A DNA stretch of 64,000 nt, taken from assembly GCA_964531095.1 (NCBI GenBank), contig CAZHED010000010.1, positions 1-64,000 of the forward strand, read 5' to 3'. The translations under genes were made by a program, and so were the position numbers. A model generated the notes under the pieces. The model had not been told where the DNA came from. It ran no database searches and saw only the letters and a list, made by a program, of their open reading frames with translations. This DNA comes from Palsa-1150 sp964531095 (GTDB lineage: Bacteria; Myxococcota_A; Polyangia; Polyangiales; Polyangiaceae). Shown here one piece after another: positions 17,606 to 26,099 of the stretch. Within the stretch, counting starts at the first letter, position 1. Each line of letters starts with the position of its first letter.

Positions 17606-19057
17606 CTAAGGTTCCTGCCGCCTCAGCGCCGCGAGCAGCTTCTCGTGAATCCCGCCGAACGCTCCGTTCGACAGAAGTGCGACCGTGTCTCCCGCCTGCG
17701 ACTCGCGGGCGATTCGTGTGACGATGGCGTCCACCCCCGACATCGCGCTGGCCGGGGGTCCGATGTCATGCGCCAGCCGCTCGACGTCGAGCCGTTCTCC
17801 GGCAGGTATGTTCGTACGCCCGAGCGGCGCTAGCAGGACGTGGTCCGCTGCGTCGAACGCGCGCGCGTACGCGTCCTGGTGGACTGCGCGGCACGCCGTC
17901 GCGCTGCGTGGCTCGAACGCCACCCACAGAGCGCCGTTCGGATGGCGCGCACGCAGGGCTCGCAGCGTTTCGTCGACCGCGGTGGGGTGATGCGCGAAGT
18001 CGTCATAGACGCGAACGCCACGCGGCTCGCCCAGAAGATCTTGGCGGCGCCGCACCCCTTCGAAGCCCGCCATGTGCGTGCGCGCCTCGTTGACGCGCAG
18101 GCCGAAGCCTTCCGCACATGCCGCTATCGCAGCGACCGCGTTTCGTACGTTGTGGCGCCCAGGCACGCGCAGCGAGAACCGGCCGCATGAGACGCCGCCG
18201 GCGAACAGATCGAACGTCTGCGCCCCGTCCGGCGTAAACGCTGCCGGCGATCCAAGCCAAGTGGCCGTCACGCTGCCGGTATCCTCGTGCTCGAGCGCAA
18301 ACCAAGCGATCCGCGCCCGAGTCTCCTCCGAGACGACCTCTCGAACGTGCGCGTCGTGTGCGGCGCACACCACGAGGCCGCCAGCGGGGACAGCGCGGAG
18401 AAACGCGCGGAACGCCGCATCGTACGCCGAGGCGTCGGGATAGATGTCGACGTGATCGTGTTCGATGCTCGTCAGGATCGCGATGTCGTCCGGACCGACG
18501 CCGACGTAGTCCAGGAACTTGGGATGCTTTTGCCAGTAGACCGCATCGTACTCGTCGCCCTCGACGACGAACGGGGATCGCCCACGGCCAGGCTTGATTC
18601 TCGTCGAGCCGATGCTGGCTCCCGCCGAGAGTCCTTTCGGCGCCCCGCCGATGAACCATCCCGGCTCGAAGCTGGCTCGAGAGAGCAGCCACGCGCACAT
18701 GGCGCTCGTCGTCGTCTTGCCGTGCGTTCCGGCCACGATGAGCGGGCGGCGCTTGGTCAAGAAACGCCGTCGCAAGGCGTCGGACATCGAGATTCGCTCG
18801 ATGCCCAGCCCCTGCGCCGCTTCGTCCTCCACGTTTCCGCGCCGGATGGCGTTGCCGACGACCACGAGGTCGGGTCTTGGCTCGAGGTGGGCGGGGTCGA
18901 ACCCGACCATGCAGCGAACGCCGGCCGCGCGCAGCGCCGGGCCCGTCGGCGGATCGAAGGCCACGTCCGACCCGCCGACCTCGTCGCCCGCCTCTTTGAA
19001 GAGCAACGCGAGTGCCCCCATGCCCGTTCCGCTCACGCCGACCAAATGCACGCGCAT
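17606..19057 (-). CDS. mpl: UDP-MurNAc:L-Ala-gamma-D-Glu-meso-DAP ligase Mpl
   Basis: 483 aa, the usual length for Mpl. This cytoplasmic ATP-dependent ligase attaches recycled murein tripeptide to UDP-MurNAc. Motifs are VHLVGVSGTGMGALA (N-terminal nucleotide-sugar site), AGTHGKTTTSAM (P-loop), FVVEGDEYDAVYWQK (the block that separates Mpl from MurC), SIEHDHVDIYPD and DDFAHHPTAV. It begins 7 bp after the clpB stop, so the two are probably co-transcribed. The pairing of a disaggregase gene with a murein recycling gene has no obvious functional logic. Confidence 0.9.
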   Translation of the reverse strand: MRVHLVGVSGTGMGALALLFKEAGDEVGGSDVAFDPPTGPALRAAGVRCMVGFDPAHLEPRPDLVVVGNAIRRGNVEDEAAQGLGIERISMSDALRRRFLTKRRPLIVAGTHGKTTTSAMCAWLLSRASFEPGWFIGGAPKGLSAGASIGSTRIKPGRGRSPFVVEGDEYDAVYWQKHPKFLDYVGVGPDDIAILTSIEHDHVDIYPDASAYDAAFRAFLRAVPAGGLVVCAAHDAHVREVVSEETRARIAWFALEHEDTGSVTATWLGSPAAFTPDGAQTFDLFAGGVSCGRFSLRVPGRHNVRNAVAAIAACAEGFGLRVNEARTHMAGFEGVRRRQDLLGEPRGVRVYDDFAHHPTAVDETLRALRARHPNGALWVAFEPRSATACRAVHQDAYARAFDAADHVLLAPLGRTNIPAGERLDVERLAHDIGPPASAMSGVDAIVTRIARESQAGDTVALLSNGAFGGIHEKLLAALRRQEP

Positions 19058-19064
19058 CGGGCGT

Positions 19065-21659
19065 TCAACCCCTCGCGAACACGAACTCGTCGCCGCTAAC
19101 GTCGACTTTGACGATGCTGCCCGGAGGATAGCCGCCGCGGAGGATCTCTTCGGCGAGCGGGTCTTGCAGCCTCTTCAAGATGGCACGCTTCAATGGGCGG
19201 GCGCCGAACGCCGGCTCGTAGCCGAGATCGACGAGCCTGTTCTTTGCCTCGTCGGTGAGCCTCATCTTGAGCTCTCGGTCGGTCAGCATCTTTTCGAGGC
19301 GCCGCAGCTGAATGTCGACGATGCCGCGCAGGTCGACTTTCGACAGCGGGCGAAACAGGATCACGTCGTCGATGCGGTTGAGAAACTCGGGACGCAAGAG
19401 CGCCCGCAGCTCTTCTTGCAGCACGTCGCGCAGCGCGTCGAGCCCCTCGGGTGTCTCGAAGAGCTTCGAATCGGTCTCCAGCAGTCGCTTGCTGCCGACG
19501 TTGCTGGTCATGATCACGACCGTGTTCGAAAAGTTCGCCGTGCGACCACGCCCGTCGGTTAGCCGGCCGTCGTCGAGCACTTGGAGCAGCAAGTTGAATA
19601 CGTCGGCGTGCGCCTTCTCGACTTCGTCGAACAGAAGCACGCTGTACGGCCTCCGCCGCACGGCCTCGGTGAGGTAGCCACCCTCTTCGCTGTCGACGTA
19701 TCCGGGCGGCGAGCCGACGAGGCGCTGCGCCATGTGCTTCTCCATGAACTCGCTCATATCGAGGCGAGTCAGTGACTGCTCGTCGTCGAAGAGAAACTCG
19801 GCGAGCGCCTTCGCAAGCTCGGTCTTGCCCACGCCGCTCGGACCGAGAAACAGAAAGGAGCCGATTGGTTTTCCGGGATCGCGCAGGCCGATGCGCCCGC
19901 GCCGCACGGCCCGGGACACGGCTCGCACCGCTTCCTCCTGGCCGACGACGCGCTCGGCGAGGCGCGCCTCCATCTTCAGCAACTTGTCGCTCTCCGCCTC
20001 CAGCATCTTGCTGACCGGTATGCCCGTCCAGTCGCCGAGGACGAGCGCCACGTCCTCTTCGGTGACCACGTTCGACGCGCCGCTGGCCATCTCCCGCCCG
20101 ACCGCGGCTTCTGCCGCGTCGAGGCGGCGCTTCACGTCGACGAGCTGCACGTGCTCGAGCTCACCGAGCCGCGCGAAGTCGTGCTTCTCCCGCGCCTGTA
20201 CGATCTCGCTGCCCAGGCGCTCTTCCTCGGCCCGCAGAGCCGCGAGGGCCGCCATGGCGCCGCGCCGCGAGTCGAGCCTCGCGCGCATCTCGCTCACCGT
20301 CGGCTCGAGCTCCCGAATCTCCTTTTCGATCCGCTCGCGCGTCTTGACGCTCATCGAATCGGAGTCGCCGGCGAGCGACGCGACCTGCGCCTTCAGAGAC
20401 GCAAGGCGCCGTATGGCGCCGTCTACCTTCTCTGGAACGCCGTCGATCTCGACGCGCTTGCGCGCCGCTGTCTCGTCGAGCAAGTCGATGGCGGCGTCGG
20501 GCAGCGCGCGGTCTTGCAGGTAGCGTTTGGCCAGGCGGACCGCCGCTACGATCGCTCCCTCCCCAATCTGCACCTTGTGATGCGCTTCGTACTTCGAGGC
20601 GATGCCGCGCAGAACCTCGATGGCTTGATCGACGGTGGGCGGCTCGATCGTCAGCACGCTGAAGCGCCGCAGCAGCCCCGGGTCGCGCTCGTGCATCTTG
20701 CGGGCGCCTTCGACCGTCGTCGACGCCACCAGGCGAACCTCGCCACGCGCGAGCAGTGGTTTGAGGAGGTCGCCGACACCGCTCCCGGCTGCCCCTTGAC
20801 CGAGGAGCGAATCGATCCCGCTCACATAGAGGAGCGTGTCCCTCGCGGCGGTCTTGACCGCACCGAGCACCTGGCGCAGGCGCTCTTCGATCTCGCCGCG
20901 GAGCTTTGCGCCAGCGACGAGCAGCCCGGTCTCGAGCTCGAGAATGCTGAGCTTGGCCAAGCTCTCCGGTACGTCGCCTGCGGCGATACGCATCGCGAGC
21001 GCGCCCACGATCGCGGTCTTCCCCACCCCCGCTTCACCGACCAGAAGGGGATGGTTCTTCTGTCTGCGCTCGAGAATCTGGAGGAGGCGACGCACCTCGA
21101 CGTCGCGGCCGATCACCGGGTCGAAGCCGCCGCGGCGCGCGCGCTCGACCAGGTCGTGCGTGAAGCGCGAAAGGACGTCGGGGCTCGGCCCGCTCGCGGC
21201 CGGTCCGATTTCGCGTGGGACGCTCTTCAAGGCCGCCATGTGGGGGCGGAAGCTGCCGGGCCCGAGGCCGAATGCCTGTAGCGCGACCGCGGCCGCACCG
21301 CGGATCTCTTGTGACAACGCGTTGAGTAGGTGTTCCACGTCCACCGTGCCATTTCCGGCCTCCTTTTCCGCGCGCGCGAGGAGCTGCAGCATCGCGCTCG
21401 ACAAATAGGCGAGCCCGGAAGTGGTCTTGTTGATTCGTGCCAGCGCCGACTCTGCCTCGACCGACAGGTCCGCAGGGTCGGCTCCTGCGCGGCGGAACAC
21501 CTCCTGGATCCCTCGATCGCGGTCGATCGCGCGCGAGAGCAAGTGGATGGGCTCGACCTGTGCGTGCTTGCGCTCGTCGGCCAGGCTCTGCGCTCCGGCG
21601 ACGAGGGCCTTCGCGTCAGGCGAGTAACGGTCGAGGTGGATGGTTTGCTCGGCTGCCAT
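19065..21659 (-). CDS. clpB: ClpB-type AAA+ disaggregase with degenerate first ATPase domain
   Basis: 864 aa, the length of ClpB, with N-domain, D1, coiled-coil middle domain, D2 and C-terminus in register with E. coli ClpB. D1 keeps Walker A (GEAGVGKTAIVG, Lys214), but the Walker B block reads LLYVSGIDSLLG, so the Asp-Glu pair (278-279 in E. coli) is Ser280-Gly281. The D1 pore loop has Leu253 in place of Tyr (GAKLRGEIEERL). D2 is intact: GPSGVGKTE (Lys612), LLFDEVEKAH (Glu679), pore-loop Tyr in GSPPGYVDSEEGG. ClpB rescues aggregated proteins with DnaK; here D1 probably binds but does not hydrolyse ATP. The start ATG 21659 is 19 bp from the divergent glutaredoxin start. Confidence 0.88.
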   Translation of the reverse strand: MAAEQTIHLDRYSPDAKALVAGAQSLADERKHAQVEPIHLLSRAIDRDRGIQEVFRRAGADPADLSVEAESALARINKTTSGLAYLSSAMLQLLARAEKEAGNGTVDVEHLLNALSQEIRGAAAVALQAFGLGPGSFRPHMAALKSVPREIGPAASGPSPDVLSRFTHDLVERARRGGFDPVIGRDVEVRRLLQILERRQKNHPLLVGEAGVGKTAIVGALAMRIAAGDVPESLAKLSILELETGLLVAGAKLRGEIEERLRQVLGAVKTAARDTLLYVSGIDSLLGQGAAGSGVGDLLKPLLARGEVRLVASTTVEGARKMHERDPGLLRRFSVLTIEPPTVDQAIEVLRGIASKYEAHHKVQIGEGAIVAAVRLAKRYLQDRALPDAAIDLLDETAARKRVEIDGVPEKVDGAIRRLASLKAQVASLAGDSDSMSVKTRERIEKEIRELEPTVSEMRARLDSRRGAMAALAALRAEEERLGSEIVQAREKHDFARLGELEHVQLVDVKRRLDAAEAAVGREMASGASNVVTEEDVALVLGDWTGIPVSKMLEAESDKLLKMEARLAERVVGQEEAVRAVSRAVRRGRIGLRDPGKPIGSFLFLGPSGVGKTELAKALAEFLFDDEQSLTRLDMSEFMEKHMAQRLVGSPPGYVDSEEGGYLTEAVRRRPYSVLLFDEVEKAHADVFNLLLQVLDDGRLTDGRGRTANFSNTVVIMTSNVGSKRLLETDSKLFETPEGLDALRDVLQEELRALLRPEFLNRIDDVILFRPLSKVDLRGIVDIQLRRLEKMLTDRELKMRLTDEAKNRLVDLGYEPAFGARPLKRAILKRLQDPLAEEILRGGYPPGSIVKVDVSGDEFVFARG

Positions 21660-21678
21660 CGCGGTGCGAAGGTAGCAC

Positions 21679-21945
21679 GTGAGCCCGAACGCCAAGTCCG
21701 AGGTCCGAATCTATACGACCCGTGTTTGCCCGTACTGCGTGGCCGCCAAGCGCTTGCTGAGCGCGCGGGGCGTCGCATACCAGGAAATCGACGTCACGGG
21801 CGACGACGCCCGGCGCGCCTGGCTCGTACAGCAAACCGGGAGGCGGACCGTTCCGCAGATCTTCATCGGCGACGAGGCGATCGGCGGCTTCGACGAGCTC
21901 GCGTCGCTCGATCAATCGGGGCGTCTGAAAACCATGCTCGGCTGA
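21679..21945 (+). CDS. Glutaredoxin (CPYC type)
   Basis: 88 aa. It is a dithiol glutaredoxin of the GrxC class, reducing disulfides and glutathione mixed disulfides in the cytoplasm. The active site CPYC falls at residues 17-20 (TTRVCPYCVAAKRLL), followed by the conserved TVPQIFIGDEAIGGFDEL, which holds the cis-Pro and glutathione-binding residues. The start is the GTG at 21679; an in-frame TAG at 21673 rules out anything longer and no internal ATG precedes the active site. The gene is divergent from clpB. The 3' end is followed by the heptamer repeat and assembly gap. Confidence 0.93.
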   Translation: MSPNAKSEVRIYTTRVCPYCVAAKRLLSARGVAYQEIDVTGDDARRAWLVQQTGRRTVPQIFIGDEAIGGFDELASLDQSGRLKTMLG

Positions 21946-21973
21946 GTGCCGGCCGCAACCGGGCGGAGGGGAG

Positions 21974-22164
21974 GCCGCACGCCGCACGCCGCACCCCGCA
22001 CNNNNNNNNNNNNNNNNNNNNNNNNNNNNNNNNNNNNNNNNNNNNNNNNNNNNNNNNNNNNNNNNNNNNNNNNNNNNNNNNNNNNNNNNNNNNNNNNNNN
22101 NGCCGCACGCCGCACGCCGCACGCCGCACGCCGCACGCCGCACGCCGCACGCCGCACGCCGCAA
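21974..22164. repeat. GCCGCAC heptamer tandem repeat spanning an assembly gap
   Basis: Left of the gap there are three exact GCCGCAC units (21974-21994) and one variant CCCGCAC. Right of it there are eight exact units (22102-22157) and a variant GCCGCAA. The 7-bp unit contains no stop codon in any frame, which is why long ORFs appear to run through. The true copy number is unknown because the array is interrupted by N. Confidence 0.95.
22002..22101. other. Scaffold gap, exactly 100 N
   Basis: A run of 100 undetermined bases, the conventional placeholder for a gap of unknown length. It is flanked on both sides by the same heptamer, so the repeat itself probably broke the assembly. Confidence 0.99.
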
Positions 22165-22238
22165 CAGGGGTGGGACACGGCCCCGAAACGACCCGGCAAT
22201 CGCGTCGCTGTCGACTCTCCGAAAACCTACTAGGCACC

Positions 22239-23030
22239 ATGACCAGGTGGACCGAATTCGACTGGGGCGGGGCGGAGTCGGGCGGTACGGGCGACTTTCC
22301 CCCTGGCTTCGCCGAAGCCTTTTCATCGTCGATGCCGGCGCGCTATCGGGTGCTCTTCGACCCGAGGACGACCACCAAGCACGCCGCGGTATGTTACCGC
22401 CGGGGCCAGCGCCCGGCGCACGTGGAGGTGTGGCGGACGCTGGCCGACGGGAGCGCGGCCTTGTGTGTCGTCGCCGACGACCGCCCGGGGCTGCTGTCGG
22501 CCGTCGCCGCCGCGCTGGTCTCGCACAGCCTCGACGTCATCACCGCGCTTGTCTTTTCACGCCCGGTGAGCACCGGCGGTCAGGAGGCCGTCGATCTCGT
22601 GTGGGTCCGGCGGGCCAACTCCGGCGACCGGGCGTCGATCGACGAAGACGAAGCGACTTCGGTCGGTGAAGTCTTGTGCGCTATCCTCTCCGGCAGCATC
22701 TCGGTCGAACAGATCGCGTCACGCACGGCAGTCCTCGCCGCTTCGGGCGATCCACACGTGGTCGTTCGCTGCGACGACGTCGACGAAGAGGGCCTGGCCG
22801 CTTTGGTCGTCGAAGCTCCGGATCGCCCCGGGATGCTCTTGACGATCGCGCTGGAGGTCTTCCAGCAAGGTGCGCAGATCGTCCGATCGCTGGTGCGCAC
22901 GGCGGGCGGGCGCGCGTTCAATCACTTCGAGCTCGCCGAATTCAGTGGCGCCCCGCTCTCGGCCGATCGCCGCGATCAGATCCGGGCCGCGGTCCACGCC
23001 GCGCTGTCGCTGGAGAAGGGCGTCGCTTGA
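22239..23030 (+). CDS. Tandem ACT-domain protein (GlnD C-terminus-like)
   Basis: 263 aa from the ATG at 22239. Two ACT-type small-molecule binding domains are visible: CVVADDRPGLLSAVAAALVS at about 78-97 and VVEAPDRPGMLLTIALEVFQ at about 190-209. The DRPGLL/DRPGML motif and the preceding segment resemble the C-terminal regulatory end of PII uridylyltransferase GlnD, which senses glutamine. The nucleotidyltransferase and HD domains of GlnD are absent. The frame remains open into the N gap because of the repeat, so a longer product cannot be strictly excluded. There is no clear Shine-Dalgarno sequence. It lies 124 bp upstream of sdhA. Confidence 0.75.
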   Translation: MTRWTEFDWGGAESGGTGDFPPGFAEAFSSSMPARYRVLFDPRTTTKHAAVCYRRGQRPAHVEVWRTLADGSAALCVVADDRPGLLSAVAAALVSHSLDVITALVFSRPVSTGGQEAVDLVWVRRANSGDRASIDEDEATSVGEVLCAILSGSISVEQIASRTAVLAASGDPHVVVRCDDVDEEGLAALVVEAPDRPGMLLTIALEVFQQGAQIVRSLVRTAGGRAFNHFELAEFSGAPLSADRRDQIRAAVHAALSLEKGVA

Positions 23031-23154
23031 TTGACGTGGCCCGGCGTATGGATTGACGGGGCCCGGGGTCTGGAAGTCCCGGGGGGTCTGGAAGTCCGGC
23101 CGGCCGGCCAAGTTTGACACACCGACCGCTTTCCCCTACGTGCCCGAGTGGCGC

Positions 23155-25215
23155 ATGGCATCGGCGAAGTCACTCATCCGCAGCGAATCCGGAAAAATCC
23201 GGCGCGTCATCGTCGTCGGCGGCGGCTTGGCAGGGCTCATGGGCGTCATCAAGCTGTGCGAAGAGGGGGTGCCCGTCGACCTCTTCTCGCTCGTGCCGGT
23301 CAAGCGCTCGCATTCGGTCTGTGCGCAAGGGGGCATCAACGCCAGCGTCAACACGAAGGGCGAAGGTGACTCGCCGCAGGTCCATCTCGAAGAGACCGTG
23401 TACGGCGGCGACTTTCTTGCCCAGCAGCCCCCCGTGAAAGGCATGTGCGACTCAGCACCGAGCATCGTGTTCATGCTCGACCGCATGGGGGTGCCGTTCA
23501 ACCGCACGCCCGAGGGCCTGCTCGACTTCCGTCGCTTCGGGGGAACCCTCTTTCACCGCACCGCCTTCGCCGGCGCGACGACCGGGCAGCAGCTCCTCTA
23601 CGCTCTCGACGAGCAGGTGCGCCGCTGGGAGACGGTCGACGTCGAAGACGACAAGGGCGAGCGCGTTCCGGGCGAGAAGATGGTCCGAAAGCTCGAGTGG
23701 TGGGACTTCCTCGCGCTCGTTCTCGACGACGAGGGGACGTGCCGCGGGATCGTCGCACAGGATCTCAAAACGACGGCGATCCGCGCCTTCCCGGGCGACG
23801 CCGTGTGCCTTGCCACGGGCGGATGTGGCCTAGTCTTCGGGCGATCGACCAACAGCATCATCAACACGGGGACGGCCGCGAGCGAGGCGTATCAGCAAGG
23901 GGCCTGCTATGCGAACGGCGAGTTCATCCAGGTGCACCCGACGGCTATCCCCGGCGCCGACAAGCTGCGACTTGTCTCCGAGAGCGTGCGCGGCGAGGGC
24001 GGGCGGGTTTGGGTCCCTAGGGACCCGACCGAGCGACGTGCGGGACGCGACGTCCCCGACAGCGGGCGTGACTACTTTCTCGAGGACAAATACCCAGGCT
24101 ACGGCAACCTCGTTCCGCGCGATATCGCCAGCCGCGAGCTTTTCAAGAAGTGCTTCCACGAAAAGCGCGGCATCTACGACCCCAAGAGCGCAAGAAACGA
24201 GAACGAGGTTTATCTCGACGTCACGCATCTGCCGCGGGAGGTCTTGACCAAGAAGCTCGCCGGCGTGCTCGAGATTTACGAGAAGTTCGTGGGGGAAGAC
24301 CCTTATACGAACCCCATGCGCGTCTTCCCTGCGGTTCACTACACGATGGGGGGGCTTTGGGTTGACTTCGAGCGTGCGTCCAACGGCGGGATCGCGATTG
24401 GCTCGCCCCGCAACCAGGCTACGAGCATCCCGGGCCTCTATGCGGCGGGCGAAGTCGAGTACCAGTACCACGGTGCGAACCGCCTCGGAGCGAACTCGCT
24501 GTTGTCGTGCCTCTGGGCCGGGATGATCGTAGGTCCGGCGATTGCCGCGTACCGCAAGAACCTGGCGAGGAGCGCGTGGGATTTGCCGTCCTCGCTATTC
24601 GACAAGGCGGAGAAGCGCGAAGACAAGAAATTTCAGGCCATCATCGCGCTCGACGGCGACGAGAACGCCTATGAGCTGCACGAGGCGCTCGCGCAGACGA
24701 TGCTCGTCGACTGCACCATCGAGCGGCACAACGGAGTGCTCGACCGAGTGCTCGCGAAGGTCGAGGAGATCGACGACCGCGCGCGCCGCGTGGGCGTGAC
24801 CGATCCCACGAGAGGCCGCATGAACCAAGGCGCGCAGTTCGTGCGGCATCTCAAGAACATGATCGTCCTCGCGCGCGTCATCGCACAGGGGGCGCGCAAT
24901 CGTGACGAATCACGAGGCGCGCATTTCAAGCCGGAGTTCGATCAGCGCGACGACGCAAAGTGGCTGCGGTCGACGCTCGCCTTCCACCACGGCGCCACGA
25001 ACGGTAGCCCCGACGCCGTTCGCTTCGTGCGCGAGTTCGACTACGCCCTCCTTGGCCGGCCGGTGCACGCGACCGACGCGGTGGATGTGAGCCTCGTGCG
25101 CCCGCGCCCGCGCAAGTACGAGGCGGCGGGGGCGGCAAGCGCCGGACCCCAAGCCTCCCAGAGGCCCGCCGCGGACGGACCCCGCCCGTCGGCGGTCCCG
25201 AGCCCGAAGCGCTAA
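23155..25215 (+). CDS. sdhA: Succinate dehydrogenase / fumarate reductase flavoprotein subunit
   Basis: 686 aa from the ATG at 23155; the frame is open to 23053 but that part is repetitive and not family-like. It oxidises succinate in the TCA cycle as part of complex II. Motifs: VIVVGGGLAGLMG (FAD binding), SHSVCAQGGINASVNTKGEG (the His for covalent FAD), ATGGCGLVFG, HPTAIPGADKLRL, and YHGANRLGANSLLSCLWAG near the C-terminal FAD/active-site region. The sequence resembles the B. subtilis/epsilonproteobacterial type-B enzymes. A Pro/Ala-rich extension of about 30 residues ends the protein. sdhB follows after 18 bp; no cytochrome b subunit is seen nearby. Confidence 0.93.
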   Translation: MASAKSLIRSESGKIRRVIVVGGGLAGLMGVIKLCEEGVPVDLFSLVPVKRSHSVCAQGGINASVNTKGEGDSPQVHLEETVYGGDFLAQQPPVKGMCDSAPSIVFMLDRMGVPFNRTPEGLLDFRRFGGTLFHRTAFAGATTGQQLLYALDEQVRRWETVDVEDDKGERVPGEKMVRKLEWWDFLALVLDDEGTCRGIVAQDLKTTAIRAFPGDAVCLATGGCGLVFGRSTNSIINTGTAASEAYQQGACYANGEFIQVHPTAIPGADKLRLVSESVRGEGGRVWVPRDPTERRAGRDVPDSGRDYFLEDKYPGYGNLVPRDIASRELFKKCFHEKRGIYDPKSARNENEVYLDVTHLPREVLTKKLAGVLEIYEKFVGEDPYTNPMRVFPAVHYTMGGLWVDFERASNGGIAIGSPRNQATSIPGLYAAGEVEYQYHGANRLGANSLLSCLWAGMIVGPAIAAYRKNLARSAWDLPSSLFDKAEKREDKKFQAIIALDGDENAYELHEALAQTMLVDCTIERHNGVLDRVLAKVEEIDDRARRVGVTDPTRGRMNQGAQFVRHLKNMIVLARVIAQGARNRDESRGAHFKPEFDQRDDAKWLRSTLAFHHGATNGSPDAVRFVREFDYALLGRPVHATDAVDVSLVRPRPRKYEAAGAASAGPQASQRPAADGPRPSAVPSPKR

Positions 25216-25233
25216 GCCGAAAGCCGGCGACCC

Positions 25234-25995
25234 ATGCCCGATGCGCGCACAGTGAGCCTTCGAGTCAAACGTCAAGACGGTCCCGGGCAGGGGAGCTACT
25301 GGCAGGAGTTCCGGCTTGCATGGCGACCTCACATGAACGTCATCAGCGCGCTCATGGAAATACAGCGCAGGCCCATCACGTCGTCCGGTGAAAAAGTGTC
25401 GCCGGTGGTCTGGGAGTGCGCGTGTCTCGAAGAGGTGTGCGGCTCGTGCACGATGCTCGTCGACGGGCGAGTGCGCCAGTCGTGTAGCGCCATGATCGAC
25501 CGTATCGCGCCTGACGGGCAGACGATCACGCTCGAACCGATGACGAAGTTCCCTGTCGTCCGCGACCTCGTCGTCGACCGCTCGAGGATGCTCGAAGACC
25601 TCAAGCGCGTTAAGGCCTGGATCCAACTCGACGGTTCGCACGAGCTCGGCCCCGGCCCGCGCCAGTCGCAGTCGGACCAGGACGTCGCTTACTCGCTCTC
25701 GCGCTGCATGACCTGCGGCTGCTGTCTCGAAGCGTGCCCTGAGGTCAACCCAGGCAGCGACTTCATCGGCCCCGCGGCGATTAGCCTCGTCCGCCTCTAC
25801 AACCTGCATCCGAGCGGGAAGATGCACAGCGACGAGCGGCTCGACGCCGTCATGGGCGCGGGGGGTGTCGAGGGGTGCGGCAAAGCACAGAACTGTGTCG
25901 AGGTTTGCCCGAAAGGGATCCCGCTCGTCGACTCGATTGCCGCGGTCGGCCGCGCGGCGACCAAGCGTATGCTGCTCGGCTGGTTGCTCAAGTAA
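25234..25995 (+). CDS. sdhB: Succinate dehydrogenase iron-sulfur subunit
   Basis: 253 aa. It carries electrons from the SdhA flavin to quinone. All three cluster sites are present: CACLEEVCGSC plus a later Cys for the [2Fe-2S] centre, CMTCGCCLEACP for the [4Fe-4S] centre, and CGKAQNCVEVCPKG contributing to the [3Fe-4S] centre. The family length is about 240-255 aa. It is the second gene of the sdhAB pair. No membrane-anchor gene follows. Confidence 0.93.
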   Translation: MPDARTVSLRVKRQDGPGQGSYWQEFRLAWRPHMNVISALMEIQRRPITSSGEKVSPVVWECACLEEVCGSCTMLVDGRVRQSCSAMIDRIAPDGQTITLEPMTKFPVVRDLVVDRSRMLEDLKRVKAWIQLDGSHELGPGPRQSQSDQDVAYSLSRCMTCGCCLEACPEVNPGSDFIGPAAISLVRLYNLHPSGKMHSDERLDAVMGAGGVEGCGKAQNCVEVCPKGIPLVDSIAAVGRAATKRMLLGWLLK

Positions 25996-26099
25996 GGCTC
26001 GCGGCGCTGGGCGGGCGTGGGACGCAGGCGACGTTGGCCGGGGCACGAATTTGGCCCGTCGGTGAGGAATCGGGTACTCGCTCGAACACGGAGGCGAAC

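Noticed and set aside
21330..23030. One long plus-strand ORF through the N gap
   Set aside because: It is open only because N codons and the heptamer have no stops, and its first part is antisense to clpB. The real gene starts at 22239.
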